64,000 nt of DNA from positions 41,382 through 105,381 of the forward strand of contig CAVUBL010000018.1 of assembly GCA_963739795.1 (NCBI GenBank), read 5' to 3'. Below the pieces are notes generated by a model. That model saw only the letters and a program-made list of their open reading frames with translations, was not told where the DNA came from and did not search any database. Both the position numbers and the translations under genes were made by a program. Positions 9,054-18,520 of the stretch are shown here, piece by piece. The DNA comes from CAVUBL01 sp963739795 (GTDB lineage Bacteria; Acidobacteriota; Thermoanaerobaculia; Multivoradales; DATKCC01). Within the stretch, counting starts at the first letter, position 1. Each line of letters starts with the position of its first letter.

Positions 9054-10142
9054 TCAGCGGACCCGGTGGCGCCGGTTGCGGATGTAGTCGGCGAGGATGA
9101 ACTCGCCCAGGTTGTACGGCGAGGCGAAATAGGCCCGACCCCGGTTGACCTGGGTGAGCTTCTCTACGAAGTCGGTCAGCATGGGGTCGGTGGCGAGCAT
9201 GAAGGTGGTCACGACAACCCGCTGGCGCCGGCACAGGTCGGCCTCCTCGAGCGTCTTGTTGACGATCTTCATGTCGAGGCCGAAGGGGTTCTTGTAGACC
9301 CTTCCGCCCTCGGTGATCGCGGAAGGCTTGCCGTCGGTGATCAGGAACACTTGGCGGTTGGGCTGCTTCTGCCGCGCGAGGAGGCCGCGGGAGAGCTGGA
9401 GGGCCTCCCGGGTGTTGGTGTGGTACGGGCCGGCCTCGACGTAGGGGATGTCGGCCAGATCCACGCGCTCGGCCCGGTCGCCGAATAGGATGACGCCGAG
9501 GTAGTCCTTCGGGTATTTCGTGGTGATCAGCTCGGTGAGCGCCAGGGCCACCGTCTTGGCGGGGGTGATCCGGTCCTCGCCGTAGAGAATCATGGAGTGG
9601 CTGATGTCGATGGCCAGGACCGTGGCGCAGGAGGTCAGGTGCTCGGTCTCGTGGACCTCCAGGTCCTCTTCGGCGAGGTCCAGGGAGCCGCGGGTGCGCT
9701 TGAGGGTGTTCTGGAGGGTGCGGGCCGCGTCCAGGTGGTGGAGGTTGTCCCCGAAGCGGTAGGGCCGAGTCTCGGGCAGGCGCTCTAGCCCTTCGCCGGC
9801 GGTGCGCACCGGGTGATAGCCGGGGCCGGAGCGGGCGAGGCCCGAGAAGACCTCCTCGAAGGCGCTCCGGCGGATCCGCCGCTCGCCGGAGGTGGTGAGC
9901 TGGAGGCCGCCCTCGGCGTCGCGCGCCACCAGGTTCTGCTCCTCGAGGGAGGCGAAGAAGGCGTCGAGGTCGAGGTCCTCGTCGAGGTAGCCCTGCTGCT
10001 GGAGGTAGCGCATCCACTCCATGGCCTGCTCCGGGTCGCCGCCCGAGGCGAGGAGGAGCTGGTTGAACAGGCGCAGCAGGTCGAGGCCCGCGAGGAGCGA
10101 GCGGAGGAGCTCGGGATCGAGATAGCGGTAGCGGTGCCTCAT
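9054..10142 (-). CDS. VWA-domain protein, partner of the adjacent MoxR-like ATPase
   Basis: 362 residues. An N-terminal helical region (~1-165) is followed by a von Willebrand A domain (~170-362). The metal-ion-dependent adhesion site is complete: DxSxS at D179-S181-S183, the Thr in the HTNTREAL segment, and the Asp in ITDGKPS. There is no signal peptide, so it is cytoplasmic. It lies 46 nt downstream of a MoxR/BchI-like AAA+ gene on the same strand. Such pairs act together as chelatase or chaperone machines that insert metals or remodel complexes, the VWA subunit recruiting the target. The target here is unknown. Confidence 0.88.
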   Translation of the reverse strand: MRHRYRYLDPELLRSLLAGLDLLRLFNQLLLASGGDPEQAMEWMRYLQQQGYLDEDLDLDAFFASLEEQNLVARDAEGGLQLTTSGERRIRRSAFEEVFSGLARSGPGYHPVRTAGEGLERLPETRPYRFGDNLHHLDAARTLQNTLKRTRGSLDLAEEDLEVHETEHLTSCATVLAIDISHSMILYGEDRITPAKTVALALTELITTKYPKDYLGVILFGDRAERVDLADIPYVEAGPYHTNTREALQLSRGLLARQKQPNRQVFLITDGKPSAITEGGRVYKNPFGLDMKIVNKTLEEADLCRRQRVVVTTFMLATDPMLTDFVEKLTQVNRGRAYFASPYNLGEFILADYIRNRRHRVR

Positions 10143-10188
10143 GTCGTTCCGGCCGCTCGGCCGCCCGGCGGCGCGCGGCTCGGCGGGC

Positions 10189-11685
10189 TCAGTGCGGTTT
10201 CAGGAGCTGGAACTTGACCATCTCCTTGTAGCTCACCTGGCTGTCCAGGTCCTGGCGGGCCAGCTTCAGGTGCTGGTGGAGCCCTTCGAGGATCATTTCG
10301 GCCAGGAGCGTGCGCTGCGGCGGGGCCGGGGCCTCGTCCGGGGCGGCATCCGAAACCAGCCCCTCGCCGCGGGCGCCGGCGAGCTCCCAGAGCCCGGGCA
10401 CCCTCCGGATCTCGGCCTCGTAGTCCTCGTAGGGCTGCTCGTCGTCCAGGGTCACCTGGTGGCCCTCGGCGAACCAGGCCACGATCTCGGCGTAGGGGCC
10501 CACGTCGTCCTCGCCGCCGCTGCCGAGCTCCTTGCCGACTTCGGGAAAGCGGCGGCTGAACACCCGCTTGACCGCCTCGCCCACGAGCCTCCGGGCCACC
10601 ACTTCCGCCCCCTGTTGCTCGCCCTCGTAGACCATCTCGACCTTGCCGGTGATCGCCGGAAGCAGCATTTGAAGGTCGCACAAGCGGGGGTAGACCGGCC
10701 GGTCGCCGGTGGTCAGCGCCCGGCGCTCGAGGTTCGAGGCGAGCAGCTCCATGGCCGAGATCGAGACGCGGGCCGAGACCCCGGAGCTCTGGTCCACCAG
10801 GTCGCTCTCCCGCGCGGCGAAGGCGATCTCCTCGACCAGCAGGCGGACCTCCTCCGGGATGACGATGGAGTCGTCCCGCTCGGTCCAGGCCTCCTGGCGG
10901 GTGATGTCGGCGGCAATCCGCGTGTCGGGCGGATAGTGGGTGAGGATCTGCGAGGAGATCCGATCCTTGAGCGGGGTGATGATGGAGCCGCGGTTGGTGT
11001 AGTCCTCCGGGTTGGCGGAGAAGACCATGAGCAGGTCGAGGGGGATGCGCACCGGGAAGCCGCGGATCTGGAGGTCCCGCTCCTCGAGGATGTTGAACAG
11101 GCCGACCTGGATGCGGGGGGCGAGGTCGGGCAGCTCGTTGATGGCGAAGATCCCCCGGTTGGTCCTGGGGATGATCCCGAAGTGGATCACCTCCGGGTCG
11201 GCGAAGGTGAGCTTGCGGGTGGCGGCCTTGATGGGATCGATGTCGCCGAGGAGGTCGGCGATGGAGACGTCGGGCGTGGCCAGCTTCTCGTTGTAGCGGG
11301 CGTCGCGGGGCAACCACTCGACCTCGGCGTCGTTCCCGAAGCGCTCGATCAGGCGCTGGGCCTGGACCGAGATCGGAGCCAGCGGGTCGTCGTTGAGCTC
11401 GGCGCCGGCGAGCACCGGCACCTCGGAGTCGAGGAGGCTCACCAGCGACCTGAGGAGTCGGGTCTTCGCCTGGCCGCGCAGGCCGAGGAGGATGAAGTCG
11501 TGGCCGGCGAGCAGAGCGTTGACGATCCCCGGGATCACCGTGCGCTCGTAGCCGAGAACGCCGGGGAAAAGGCGCTCCCGAGCGGCGAGCTTGGCCCGCA
11601 GGTTCTGCCGCACCTCCTCCTTGACGGACCGGGGCCGATAGCCGGAGGCCTTGAGCTCGCCGAGGGTTGTCGCGCGCGCCGCCAT
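10189..11685 (-). CDS. MoxR/BchI-like AAA+ ATPase
   Basis: 498 residues. AAA+ core: Walker A GLRGQAKT (residues 68-75, Lys74), a Walker B-like GIFAINEL in which the usual Asp before the Glu is Asn, then VFSANPEDYTNRG as sensor 1. This resembles the magnesium-chelatase I subunit/MoxR group. The C-terminal 200 residues are helical and acidic. The ATG overlaps the trxB stop by one base (TGATG), giving tight coupling with trxB upstream, and the VWA partner follows after 46 nt. A role as an ATP-driven remodelling factor working with the VWA protein is likely; the substrate is not evident. The Asn in Walker B may slow hydrolysis. Confidence 0.88.
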   Translation of the reverse strand: MAARATTLGELKASGYRPRSVKEEVRQNLRAKLAARERLFPGVLGYERTVIPGIVNALLAGHDFILLGLRGQAKTRLLRSLVSLLDSEVPVLAGAELNDDPLAPISVQAQRLIERFGNDAEVEWLPRDARYNEKLATPDVSIADLLGDIDPIKAATRKLTFADPEVIHFGIIPRTNRGIFAINELPDLAPRIQVGLFNILEERDLQIRGFPVRIPLDLLMVFSANPEDYTNRGSIITPLKDRISSQILTHYPPDTRIAADITRQEAWTERDDSIVIPEEVRLLVEEIAFAARESDLVDQSSGVSARVSISAMELLASNLERRALTTGDRPVYPRLCDLQMLLPAITGKVEMVYEGEQQGAEVVARRLVGEAVKRVFSRRFPEVGKELGSGGEDDVGPYAEIVAWFAEGHQVTLDDEQPYEDYEAEIRRVPGLWELAGARGEGLVSDAAPDEAPAPPQRTLLAEMILEGLHQHLKLARQDLDSQVSYKEMVKFQLLKPH

Positions 11686-12638
11686 CAGTCCTGGGTCTCG
11701 AGCCAGCGCTCCGCGTCCAGGGCCGACCGGCAGCCCGTGCCGGCGGCGGTCACCGCCTGGCGGTAGCTCGGGTCCATGGCGTCGCCGCAGGCGAAGACAC
11801 CCTCCACGTTGGTCCTGGAGGTGGGCTCGGCCACCTCGATGTAGCCCACTTCGTTCATCTCGAGCTGCCCCTCGAAGATCTCGGTGTTCGGCTTGTGGCC
11901 GATGGCGATGAAGACCCCCTGGCAGGGGTAGAGGCTCTCCTCGCCGGTCTTGACGTTGCGCAGGCGCACGCCCTCGACGCCGCCCTCGCGGCTGCCCACC
12001 ACCTCGGTGATCACGCTGTCCCAGACCCAGGCGACCTTGGGGTTGGCCTGGGCCCTGTCCTGCATGATCTTCGAGGCCCGGAGCTCATCGCGGCGGTGGA
12101 CCACCGTGACCTTGCTCGCGTACTTGGTGAGGAAGGTCGCTTCCTCCAGGGCGGTGTCGCCGCCGCCCACGACGACCACCTCCTTGTCGCGGAAGAAGAA
12201 GCCGTCGCAGGTGGCGCAGGCCGAGACGCCGTAGCCCATGAGGTGGGTCTCGGACTCGATCCCCAGGAGCTTGGCGGTGGCGCCGGTGGCGACGATCAGG
12301 CTGTCGGCGTGGTAGGTCGCCTCGTCCGTGCGCAAGGTGAAGGGGCGCTTGGAAAGGTCGACCTCGACCGCCGCCTCGAACTTGCAGATCGCCCCGAAGC
12401 GGCGCGCCTGGTCGCGCATTTTGTCCATCAGCTCGGGTCCCAGGATGCCCTCCGGGAAGCCCGGGTAGTTCTCGACCTCGGTGGTGATGGTGAGCTGCCC
12501 GCCGGGCTGGTTGCCCTCGAGGACCAGCGGCGCCAGGTCGGCCCGAGCGGTGTAGAGCGCCGCGGTCAGACCGGCCGGACCGGAGCCGAGGATCACGACC
12601 CGGTGGTAGTTCTCCAGAGAAGACTTGTCATCGCTCAT
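11685..12638 (-). CDS. trxB: Thioredoxin-disulfide reductase
   Basis: 317 residues, the usual length. FAD-binding GSGPAG (18-23), redox-active CATC (C141-C144) and NADPH-binding GGGDTALEEA are all present, together with the C-terminal FAD motif GVFACGDAMD. The enzyme reduces thioredoxin with NADPH in the cytoplasm. The start at 12638 (MSDDKSS) gives the normal N-terminus just before the first beta strand; the frame is open further upstream but carries no family sequence. It is first of a likely three-gene operon (trxB, MoxR-like ATPase, VWA protein), with a 1-nt overlap to the next gene. Confidence 0.96.
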   Translation of the reverse strand: MSDDKSSLENYHRVVILGSGPAGLTAALYTARADLAPLVLEGNQPGGQLTITTEVENYPGFPEGILGPELMDKMRDQARRFGAICKFEAAVEVDLSKRPFTLRTDEATYHADSLIVATGATAKLLGIESETHLMGYGVSACATCDGFFFRDKEVVVVGGGDTALEEATFLTKYASKVTVVHRRDELRASKIMQDRAQANPKVAWVWDSVITEVVGSREGGVEGVRLRNVKTGEESLYPCQGVFIAIGHKPNTEIFEGQLEMNEVGYIEVAEPTSRTNVEGVFACGDAMDPSYRQAVTAAGTGCRSALDAERWLETQD

Positions 12639-12838
12639 CGATCTGCCGGCTCCTGGGAATGGAAGGTCCGGTCGCCCGCGGGAGCGGACGCCGCTTCGAC
12701 CGGGTCCGCAGTATAGCAACGGCTCCGGAAGGCTCCGGTCTTCCCAGACATACCCGCTCCAGCCTAGCGGTGCTCGGGAGGGGCCCCGCCTTCCTTTCCC
12801 CGACCATGGCGCTTCGCGCTGTGGCAATCGGGCCGCGT

Positions 12839-12865
12839 CCCCTTCCCCCGTGGGGCGGGAAGGGG
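12839..12865. other. Intergenic hairpin between comM and trxB
   Basis: CCCCTTCCC and GGGAAGGGG form a 9-bp GC-rich stem with a 9-nt loop. There is no T-run on either strand, so it may be a weak or factor-assisted terminator after comM, or a repeat unit. Confidence 0.4.
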
Positions 12866-12890
12866 ATCGAGGGGCTGTGGGGGGCATCGG

Positions 12891-14414
12891 CTAGGGCGTC
12901 AGGCGGCGGTCGAGGGAGCGGTACTGGATCGCCTCGGCCACGTGGGGGGCGCGGACCCGGTCGCTGCCGGCGAGGTCGGCGATCGTCCGGGCGACCTTGA
13001 GGATCCGGTGGACCGCTCGGACCGACAGGCCGAGGCGCTCGAAGGCGGTGTCGAGGAGCCTCTGACCGGCGGCGTCCGGGGCGGCGTGCCGCCGCACGGT
13101 CTCGGGCCCCATGGCGGCGTTGAAGGGGGACGGCGCCCCGCGGCCGAAGCGCTCGGACTGAAGCCGGCGGGCGTCGGCGACCCGCCGGGCGACGGTGGCG
13201 GTCGGCTCGCCCGGGCCGGCGGAGAGCTCGGCGAGGCCGATGGCCGGCACCTCCACGTGGAGGTCGATCCGGTCGAGGAGCGGCCCGGAGACGCGGCCCC
13301 GGTAGCGGTCGACCAGCGGCGGTGTGCAGCGGCAGTCGTGGCGAGGATCCCCCAGGTGGCCGCAGGGGCACGGGTTCATGGCGGCGAGCAGGGCAAAGCG
13401 GGCCGGGAAGCGCAGGCGCGCCCGGGTGCGGGCGACGGTGACGAAGCCCTCCTCGATGGGTTGGCGCAGGGCCTCCAGGGTGTCGCGTCGGAACTCGGGA
13501 AGCTCGTCGAGGAAGAGCACCCCGCAGTGGGCGAGGCTGGCCTCCCCGGGGCGCGGCACGGAGCCGCCTCCGATCAGGGCGGCGGTGCTGATGCCGGGGT
13601 GCGGGCTGCGGAAGGGCCGACGCTGGAGGAGGCCCTCCGGCGGGCGGTCGGAGGCCAGGGAGTGGACCTTGGTCACGGCGATGGCCTCGGCGGTGGTCAG
13701 CGGCGGCAGCAGGCCCGGCAGCCGCCGGGCGAGCATCGTCTTGCCGGCGCCCGGCGGCCCGATGAACAGGAGGTTGTGGCCGCCCGCCGCGGCCACTTCG
13801 ATCGCCCGCTTGGCGGCCTCCTGGCCCCGCACCTCGGAGAGGTCGGGGAGGGGCCGATCCTCTGCCGCCAGCGGCAGGACCGTCGCCGGGGGGACCCGGG
13901 CGCGGCCGAGGAGGTGCTCGATGGCTTCCGCCAGGCCGGTCAGCGGGATCACCGGTATCGCCCCGAGAGCGGCGGCTTCGCAGGCGGTGGGTCCCGGCAA
14001 GAGCACCTCGTCGAGGCCCATCTTTGCCGCGAGCTCGGCCATGGCGAGGCCGCCGCGTACCGGGCGGATCGTGCCGTCGAGGCCGAGCTCGCCGGCCAGG
14101 AGCTTGCCGTCGAGGGCGGCCTGGGGCACCTCGCCGTGGGCGGCCAGGAGCCCGAGGGCGATGGCCAGGTCCAGGTGGTTGCCTTCCTTGCGCAGGTCGG
14201 CGGGGGCCAGGTTCACCACCACCACGCGAGGTGGCAGGCGGAAGCCGCAGTTGCGGATGGCGCGGCGGACCCGCTCCCGGCTTTCGCGTACGGCGGCGTC
14301 GGGCAGGCCGACGATGCGCAGGCCGGGGAGCTGTCCGAAATGGACGTCCACCTCCACCTGCACGGGCCGAGCCTCGATCCCCCACGGGGTCGCTGTGGTC
14401 ACACGGGCAAGCAT
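12891..14414 (-). CDS. comM: YifB/ComM-family Mg-chelatase-like AAA ATPase
   Basis: 507 residues, the normal length. The N-terminal ChlI/Lon-protease-like fold (1-170) contains GLPDAAVRESRERV. The AAA+ core has Walker A GPPGAGKT (219-226), and a C-terminal Mg-chelatase helical domain follows. A Cys cluster (CPCG...DC) sits in the ATPase insertion, as in the family. ComM is a hexameric helicase that drives branch migration when transformed DNA is integrated. The start at 14414 (MLARVTT) is the family N-terminus and is preceded by AAGG. The frame stays open upstream but without homology. It probably forms its own transcription unit. Confidence 0.94.
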   Translation of the reverse strand: MLARVTTATPWGIEARPVQVEVDVHFGQLPGLRIVGLPDAAVRESRERVRRAIRNCGFRLPPRVVVVNLAPADLRKEGNHLDLAIALGLLAAHGEVPQAALDGKLLAGELGLDGTIRPVRGGLAMAELAAKMGLDEVLLPGPTACEAAALGAIPVIPLTGLAEAIEHLLGRARVPPATVLPLAAEDRPLPDLSEVRGQEAAKRAIEVAAAGGHNLLFIGPPGAGKTMLARRLPGLLPPLTTAEAIAVTKVHSLASDRPPEGLLQRRPFRSPHPGISTAALIGGGSVPRPGEASLAHCGVLFLDELPEFRRDTLEALRQPIEEGFVTVARTRARLRFPARFALLAAMNPCPCGHLGDPRHDCRCTPPLVDRYRGRVSGPLLDRIDLHVEVPAIGLAELSAGPGEPTATVARRVADARRLQSERFGRGAPSPFNAAMGPETVRRHAAPDAAGQRLLDTAFERLGLSVRAVHRILKVARTIADLAGSDRVRAPHVAEAIQYRSLDRRLTP

Positions 14415-14481
14415 CACCCTTAGAAGACGCAATCCGACGCTCCGATCTCGCACTTCGCCGACGCGGAGCTCGCCCTTCCTC

Positions 14482-14548
14482 TGACAAGAAGTTTCAGACG
14501 GCTGCCGATTTTTGTCGGGCCGGGAGCCGTCTAACCTCAGTCTTGTCA
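14482..14548. repeat. Nested palindrome in the 329-nt comM-protease intergenic region
   Basis: Outer arms TGACAAG (14482-14488) and CTTGTCA (14542-14548) enclose inner arms AGACGGCT (14496-14503) and AGCCGTCT (14525-14532), with a further CCGA/TCGG at the tip around a T-rich loop. It lies between the divergent comM and metalloprotease genes and could be an RNA leader structure or a small palindromic repeat. The rest of 14415-14743 holds no gene that I can support. Confidence 0.5.
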
Positions 14549-14743
14549 TGGAAGGCGCCCGGAAACAGGCTCGCTTACGGGGGCTCGGGAACCTCTCGAA
14601 CCCTCGCCGTCGACGGGCACGGAACCTGCAAAACCATCGACGCACTGCTCTTGATGCATATGTAGGCTCAGCTATTTTTCTGACGATCCCGATCCGGCAA
14701 CCGTCCCTGGAGATCCCCACAAACGACCGACCGAAGGCTGCCG

Positions 14744-17700
14744 ATGTTTAGGAATCGTCTGGTCCGACCCCTTCCCGATCCTTCGATCCACTTCTCTGTT
14801 CCCGTTCTCGTCCTCGTTGCCGCCCTCGGCGCCGGGTTCGTGAGTACGCCCCCGGCAGAGGCGACCTCGTACGTCATGATGTCGGACGCCGCCCTGGTCG
14901 ATCAGGCGCCCCTGATCGTCGAGGCACGGGTAGTCTCATCGGAGCCCGCGCCGGTGGCGGGTCGCCCGGCGACCGACTACACCATCGACGTCCGGCGCGT
15001 CCTCAAGGGCGCTCCCAAGGCCAACCCCCTGACCGTTCGTGTGCCGGGAGGCGTCGACACCGACGGCGTGCCCTACCGCGTGTGGGGAGCTCCCGAGTTC
15101 CGCCCTGGGGAGGAGGTGCTTCTCTTTCTCGGCCCCCGGGGCGATGGCATGCTGGGGATCAGCCAGCTCATGCTCGGCGCCTTCCACCGGGGCCTCTTTG
15201 CGGGCCGGGAGCTCGCCGTCCGTGACCTCTCCGAAGCCATAGGCCTGACTCTGGACGGGGTTCCGGAGGCCAAGGCGGGGCAGACGGCGCGGGACTTCGA
15301 AGGGTTTGCCGAGTGGATCGCGGCCCGCGCGGGTGGGGGTTCCGCCGCGGCGCGGTATACGGTCGGCGTGCCTGCGGGCGGCCTCGCGAAGCTCGCGTCT
15401 CGCTTCACTCTCCTGGCTTCGGGCGGCATCCACTTCCGCTGGTTCAACGGCGGCGGAACCTGGTTCGCCTACCAGGCCGGGCAGTCCGGTATGCCGGACG
15501 GCGGTTTCCCGGAGGTCCAGAGTGCCCTGGCCGCGTGGGATGCCGACTCTGGCTCGAACCTGACCCTCGCTTACGGGGGCACCACCACACGGAGCAGTGG
15601 CTTCACCGGCCGCGACGGGGCCAACGTGGTCCTGTTCGACGATCCGAACCAGGAGATCACCGGCAGCTTCAACTGCTCGTCGGGCGGGGTGCTCGCCGTC
15701 GGCGGGGTGAGCGGTGTCTCCGGGACCGGCACGTACAACGGCCAGACCTACTACAAGATCGTCGAGGGCGAGGTGGTCACCCAGGACGGTGCCGGCTGCT
15801 ATTTCGCGGGCAACGGCGGGAAGAATGGCGAGCAGGTCTTCGGCCACGAGATCGGCCACGCCCTGGGGCTCGGCCACTCCTGCGGCGACAGCTCCTCGCC
15901 GTCGTGCTCCGACCCCAAGCTCGACGACGCTCTGATGCGGGCCTACGCCCACAACGACGGGCGGGGCGCGCGCCTGGGCCAGGACGACCGGGACGCCATC
16001 GCGGTCCTCTACGGCAGCGGCTCGACGGCCTGCTCATCGCCGCCGGCGGCGCCGAGCTTCCTGGTGGCCGCGGCGGTCTCCTCCTCCCAGATCGCCCTCT
16101 CCTGGCAGGACAACTCCAGCGACGAAAGCGGCTTCGTGGTCGAGCGGCGGTCCGCGAGCTCCTCGACCTACTCGGTGATCGCCAACCTCGGGGCCAGCGC
16201 CTCCTCCTACGCCGACGCGGGGCTGGCGGCGGCAAGCACGTACACCTACCGGGTGCAAGCCGTGAGTTGCGGCGGTGGCTCCTCGTGGGCCGGGCCGGCG
16301 AGTGCCACGACCTCGTCGGCCGCGCCACCGCCGCCATCGCCCCCTCCGCCTCCGTCCCCGCCTCCGTCCCCGCCGCCTGCGCCGTCCCCGTCGCCCCCTC
16401 CGGTGCCCAAGGGCCTGACGGCGACCGCGCCGTCACCCCACGAGGTGGACCTCTCCTGGGCCGCCGGCGGCGCGGGGGCGACGGCCTTCCACGTGGAGCT
16501 TTCGACCGGCACCGGGTTCGACGAGGTCCGAACCCTGGCGGCGAGCCAGCTCGCCACGAGCCTCACCGACCTCCAGGCGAACCGCGCCTACACCTTCCGG
16601 GTCCGGGCGGAGGGCGCGGGAGGCTTCTCCGGGTACTCCAACTCGGCCCAGGTCAAGACCCCTCCGGAAGGGACCCTGACGCCGGAGGAGGTGGCGTGCG
16701 ACGCCGCGCGCCTCGGCGGCTTCCTCGATCGCTTCGAGGTCGTGGCCGGCGCCGGTGTGGTCACCGGGGTCAACCTGTCGTTGACCGGCACGGGGGACTT
16801 CGCCGGCCTGGCCTACACGGCGGAGACGCCGAGCGAGCCGGAGGCCCAGCTCGCGTTCTCCACCAACCCGGAGGAGACGACGCTGCTGCGCAACCCGGCG
16901 CGGCCTCAGCTCTTCGGCGTCAGCCTCACCCGCAACCACCTGAGCTCGGACCTGGTCGCCGCCGGCGATCCGCGGGCCTTCCGCCTGCGCCTGAACCCGA
17001 CCCTCGATCCCGACCCCGCGAACCCGGCGAGCCTGCTGGAGATCGACAACCTGGCCGGCTCGCCCGCCGCGGCCACGTCCGCCAAGCCCGGCCGGGGGCT
17101 GGCCTCGCTGGTCGACCCGTGCCACGGCGACCTGGGTACCTCGGATGTCCATGTCCTGCGTGTGCTCTCGAAGCTCGTCCGCGTCGACGTCCCCGGCGCT
17201 TCCGCGTACGAGACGGCGATCTATCGGGCTCCGGCGACCGAAACCTATCGCCTCGACGCCAGGGCCCTCGGAAGCGACGGGACTTTGCTAGGTACGCTCG
17301 CCGGCGAGGTCCACGTGACCTTCGACGGCCAGGGGGGGCTTCAGGACGGGTCGGTGCGGATCCTACCGGCCTGCCAGGGCGCCCAGACCTCCGGATGCAC
17401 GAGCCTCGGCGGCAGCGCCGAGCTGGCCCTGATGCGGCCGGCCGCGAGCGGCGACCACGCCGGCTCCGGCGAGGTCCTGGTGAGCGCCGCCCGGGCCGGC
17501 TCGGCGGGCTCGGCGACGATACCGGTCGACTGGAGCCAGCTCCTCGCCGGGTCGACCTGGCTCCGGCCCCTGGCCGCCGCCTCGGGCTCGTCGTCCAGCG
17601 CCGCGGGCACCGGCGCTGGAGAAGAGACCTTGACCGGGGCGGAGGTGGCCTGTGACGGCGCACGGCTGGAGGGACTTCTCGACCGGCTGCGGGTGGTCGC

Positions 17701-18520
17701 TCCGGGCGCCGCCGACGGTGTGGGGGTGGACGTGAGCCTCACCCGGACGGGGGACTTCGCGGGCATCGCCTACGCGAGCGACTCGGGCGGCGGGACCGAG
17801 CGGCAGCTCGCGTTCTCGACCAACCCGGAGGAGACGACCCTCCTGCGCAACCCGGCGCGGCCGCAGCTCCTCGCCGTGAGCCTGTCACGCAACCTCCTCG
17901 ATTCGGACCTGGTGACGGCCGAGGACCCGGCCCGCGTTCGGGTCCTCCTCGATCCGACCCTCGGCGGAAGCACCGCCGCTCCCGCGTCGCTGCTGGCGAT
18001 CGACGACCTGGCGCCCGACGAGGGCGGCGCGGCGACCGACGCCAAGCCGGGGCGGGGGCTCTTCGACGTGCTGGGTACCTGCGAGCGCAAGCTCTCGCGC
18101 CGCGACGTCCATATGCTCCGCGTGCTCTCGAAGATCGCCCGCGCCCGGACGGACGGGGCGGCGGGCCACGAGGTGGCCCTCTACCGGGCGCAGCAGCCCG
18201 GGGTCTACCGGATCGACGTTTACCCGGTGGCGGCGGACGGTGCGGTTCTCGGCCGCCTGTCGGCGGAGCTGTCGGTGATCTTCGGCTCTGACGGGCAGCT
18301 CTCCTGGGGAACGCTGCGCCTCCTCGGCCGATGCTCGGGCACCCAGACGACCGGCTGCACGGCGCTCGCCGGGGTCTCGGAGCTCGTCCTCGAGCCGCCG
18401 GCCGGCGGCGGGCCGGCGCCCTCCCTGTTCTCCACGGCCCTCGACGGCTCCGGGCCGGCCTCCCGCTCCGTCGACTTTGCCGCCCTGCTTTCGGGGACCA
18501 CCTGGGGGCAGCCTCTCTAG
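14744..18520 (+). CDS. Secreted matrixin-like zinc metalloprotease with FnIII domains and duplicated C-terminal modules
   Basis: 1,258 residues. A Sec signal peptide covers ~1-41 (cleavage near AEA/T). An N-terminal beta domain (~45-190) precedes the metzincin catalytic domain (~225-430) with the full zinc motif HEIGHALGLGH starting at His368. Two fibronectin type III domains (~437-527 and ~560-642) are separated by a Pro/Ser spacer. The C-terminal half is a duplicated module of about 300 residues (~645-940 and ~960-1258). Both copies carry LAFSTNPEETTLLRNPARPQL, shown here in two parts as LAFSTNPEET and TLLRNPARPQL, plus 'DVHxLRVLSK' and a CTxLxG...ELxL ending. It is probably an extracellular protease. 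GAAGG precedes the ATG. The stop codon is part of the CTAG duplicated by the adjoining mobile repeat. Confidence 0.88.
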   Translation: MFRNRLVRPLPDPSIHFSVPVLVLVAALGAGFVSTPPAEATSYVMMSDAALVDQAPLIVEARVVSSEPAPVAGRPATDYTIDVRRVLKGAPKANPLTVRVPGGVDTDGVPYRVWGAPEFRPGEEVLLFLGPRGDGMLGISQLMLGAFHRGLFAGRELAVRDLSEAIGLTLDGVPEAKAGQTARDFEGFAEWIAARAGGGSAAARYTVGVPAGGLAKLASRFTLLASGGIHFRWFNGGGTWFAYQAGQSGMPDGGFPEVQSALAAWDADSGSNLTLAYGGTTTRSSGFTGRDGANVVLFDDPNQEITGSFNCSSGGVLAVGGVSGVSGTGTYNGQTYYKIVEGEVVTQDGAGCYFAGNGGKNGEQVFGHEIGHALGLGHSCGDSSSPSCSDPKLDDALMRAYAHNDGRGARLGQDDRDAIAVLYGSGSTACSSPPAAPSFLVAAAVSSSQIALSWQDNSSDESGFVVERRSASSSTYSVIANLGASASSYADAGLAAASTYTYRVQAVSCGGGSSWAGPASATTSSAAPPPPSPPPPPSPPPSPPPAPSPSPPPVPKGLTATAPSPHEVDLSWAAGGAGATAFHVELSTGTGFDEVRTLAASQLATSLTDLQANRAYTFRVRAEGAGGFSGYSNSAQVKTPPEGTLTPEEVACDAARLGGFLDRFEVVAGAGVVTGVNLSLTGTGDFAGLAYTAETPSEPEAQLAFSTNPEETTLLRNPARPQLFGVSLTRNHLSSDLVAAGDPRAFRLRLNPTLDPDPANPASLLEIDNLAGSPAAATSAKPGRGLASLVDPCHGDLGTSDVHVLRVLSKLVRVDVPGASAYETAIYRAPATETYRLDARALGSDGTLLGTLAGEVHVTFDGQGGLQDGSVRILPACQGAQTSGCTSLGGSAELALMRPAASGDHAGSGEVLVSAARAGSAGSATIPVDWSQLLAGSTWLRPLAAASGSSSSAAGTGAGEETLTGAEVACDGARLEGLLDRLRVVAPGAADGVGVDVSLTRTGDFAGIAYASDSGGGTERQLAFSTNPEETTLLRNPARPQLLAVSLSRNLLDSDLVTAEDPARVRVLLDPTLGGSTAAPASLLAIDDLAPDEGGAATDAKPGRGLFDVLGTCERKLSRRDVHMLRVLSKIARARTDGAAGHEVALYRAQQPGVYRIDVYPVAADGAVLGRLSAELSVIFGSDGQLSWGTLRLLGRCSGTQTTGCTALAGVSELVLEPPAGGGPAPSLFSTALDGSGPASRSVDFAALLSGTTWGQPL

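Noticed and set aside
14560..14700. Possible riboswitch-like sequence before the metalloprotease (GCAAAACC and paired GC blocks).
   Set aside because: I could not fit it to a cyclic-di-GMP (GEMM) or cobalamin consensus on either strand.
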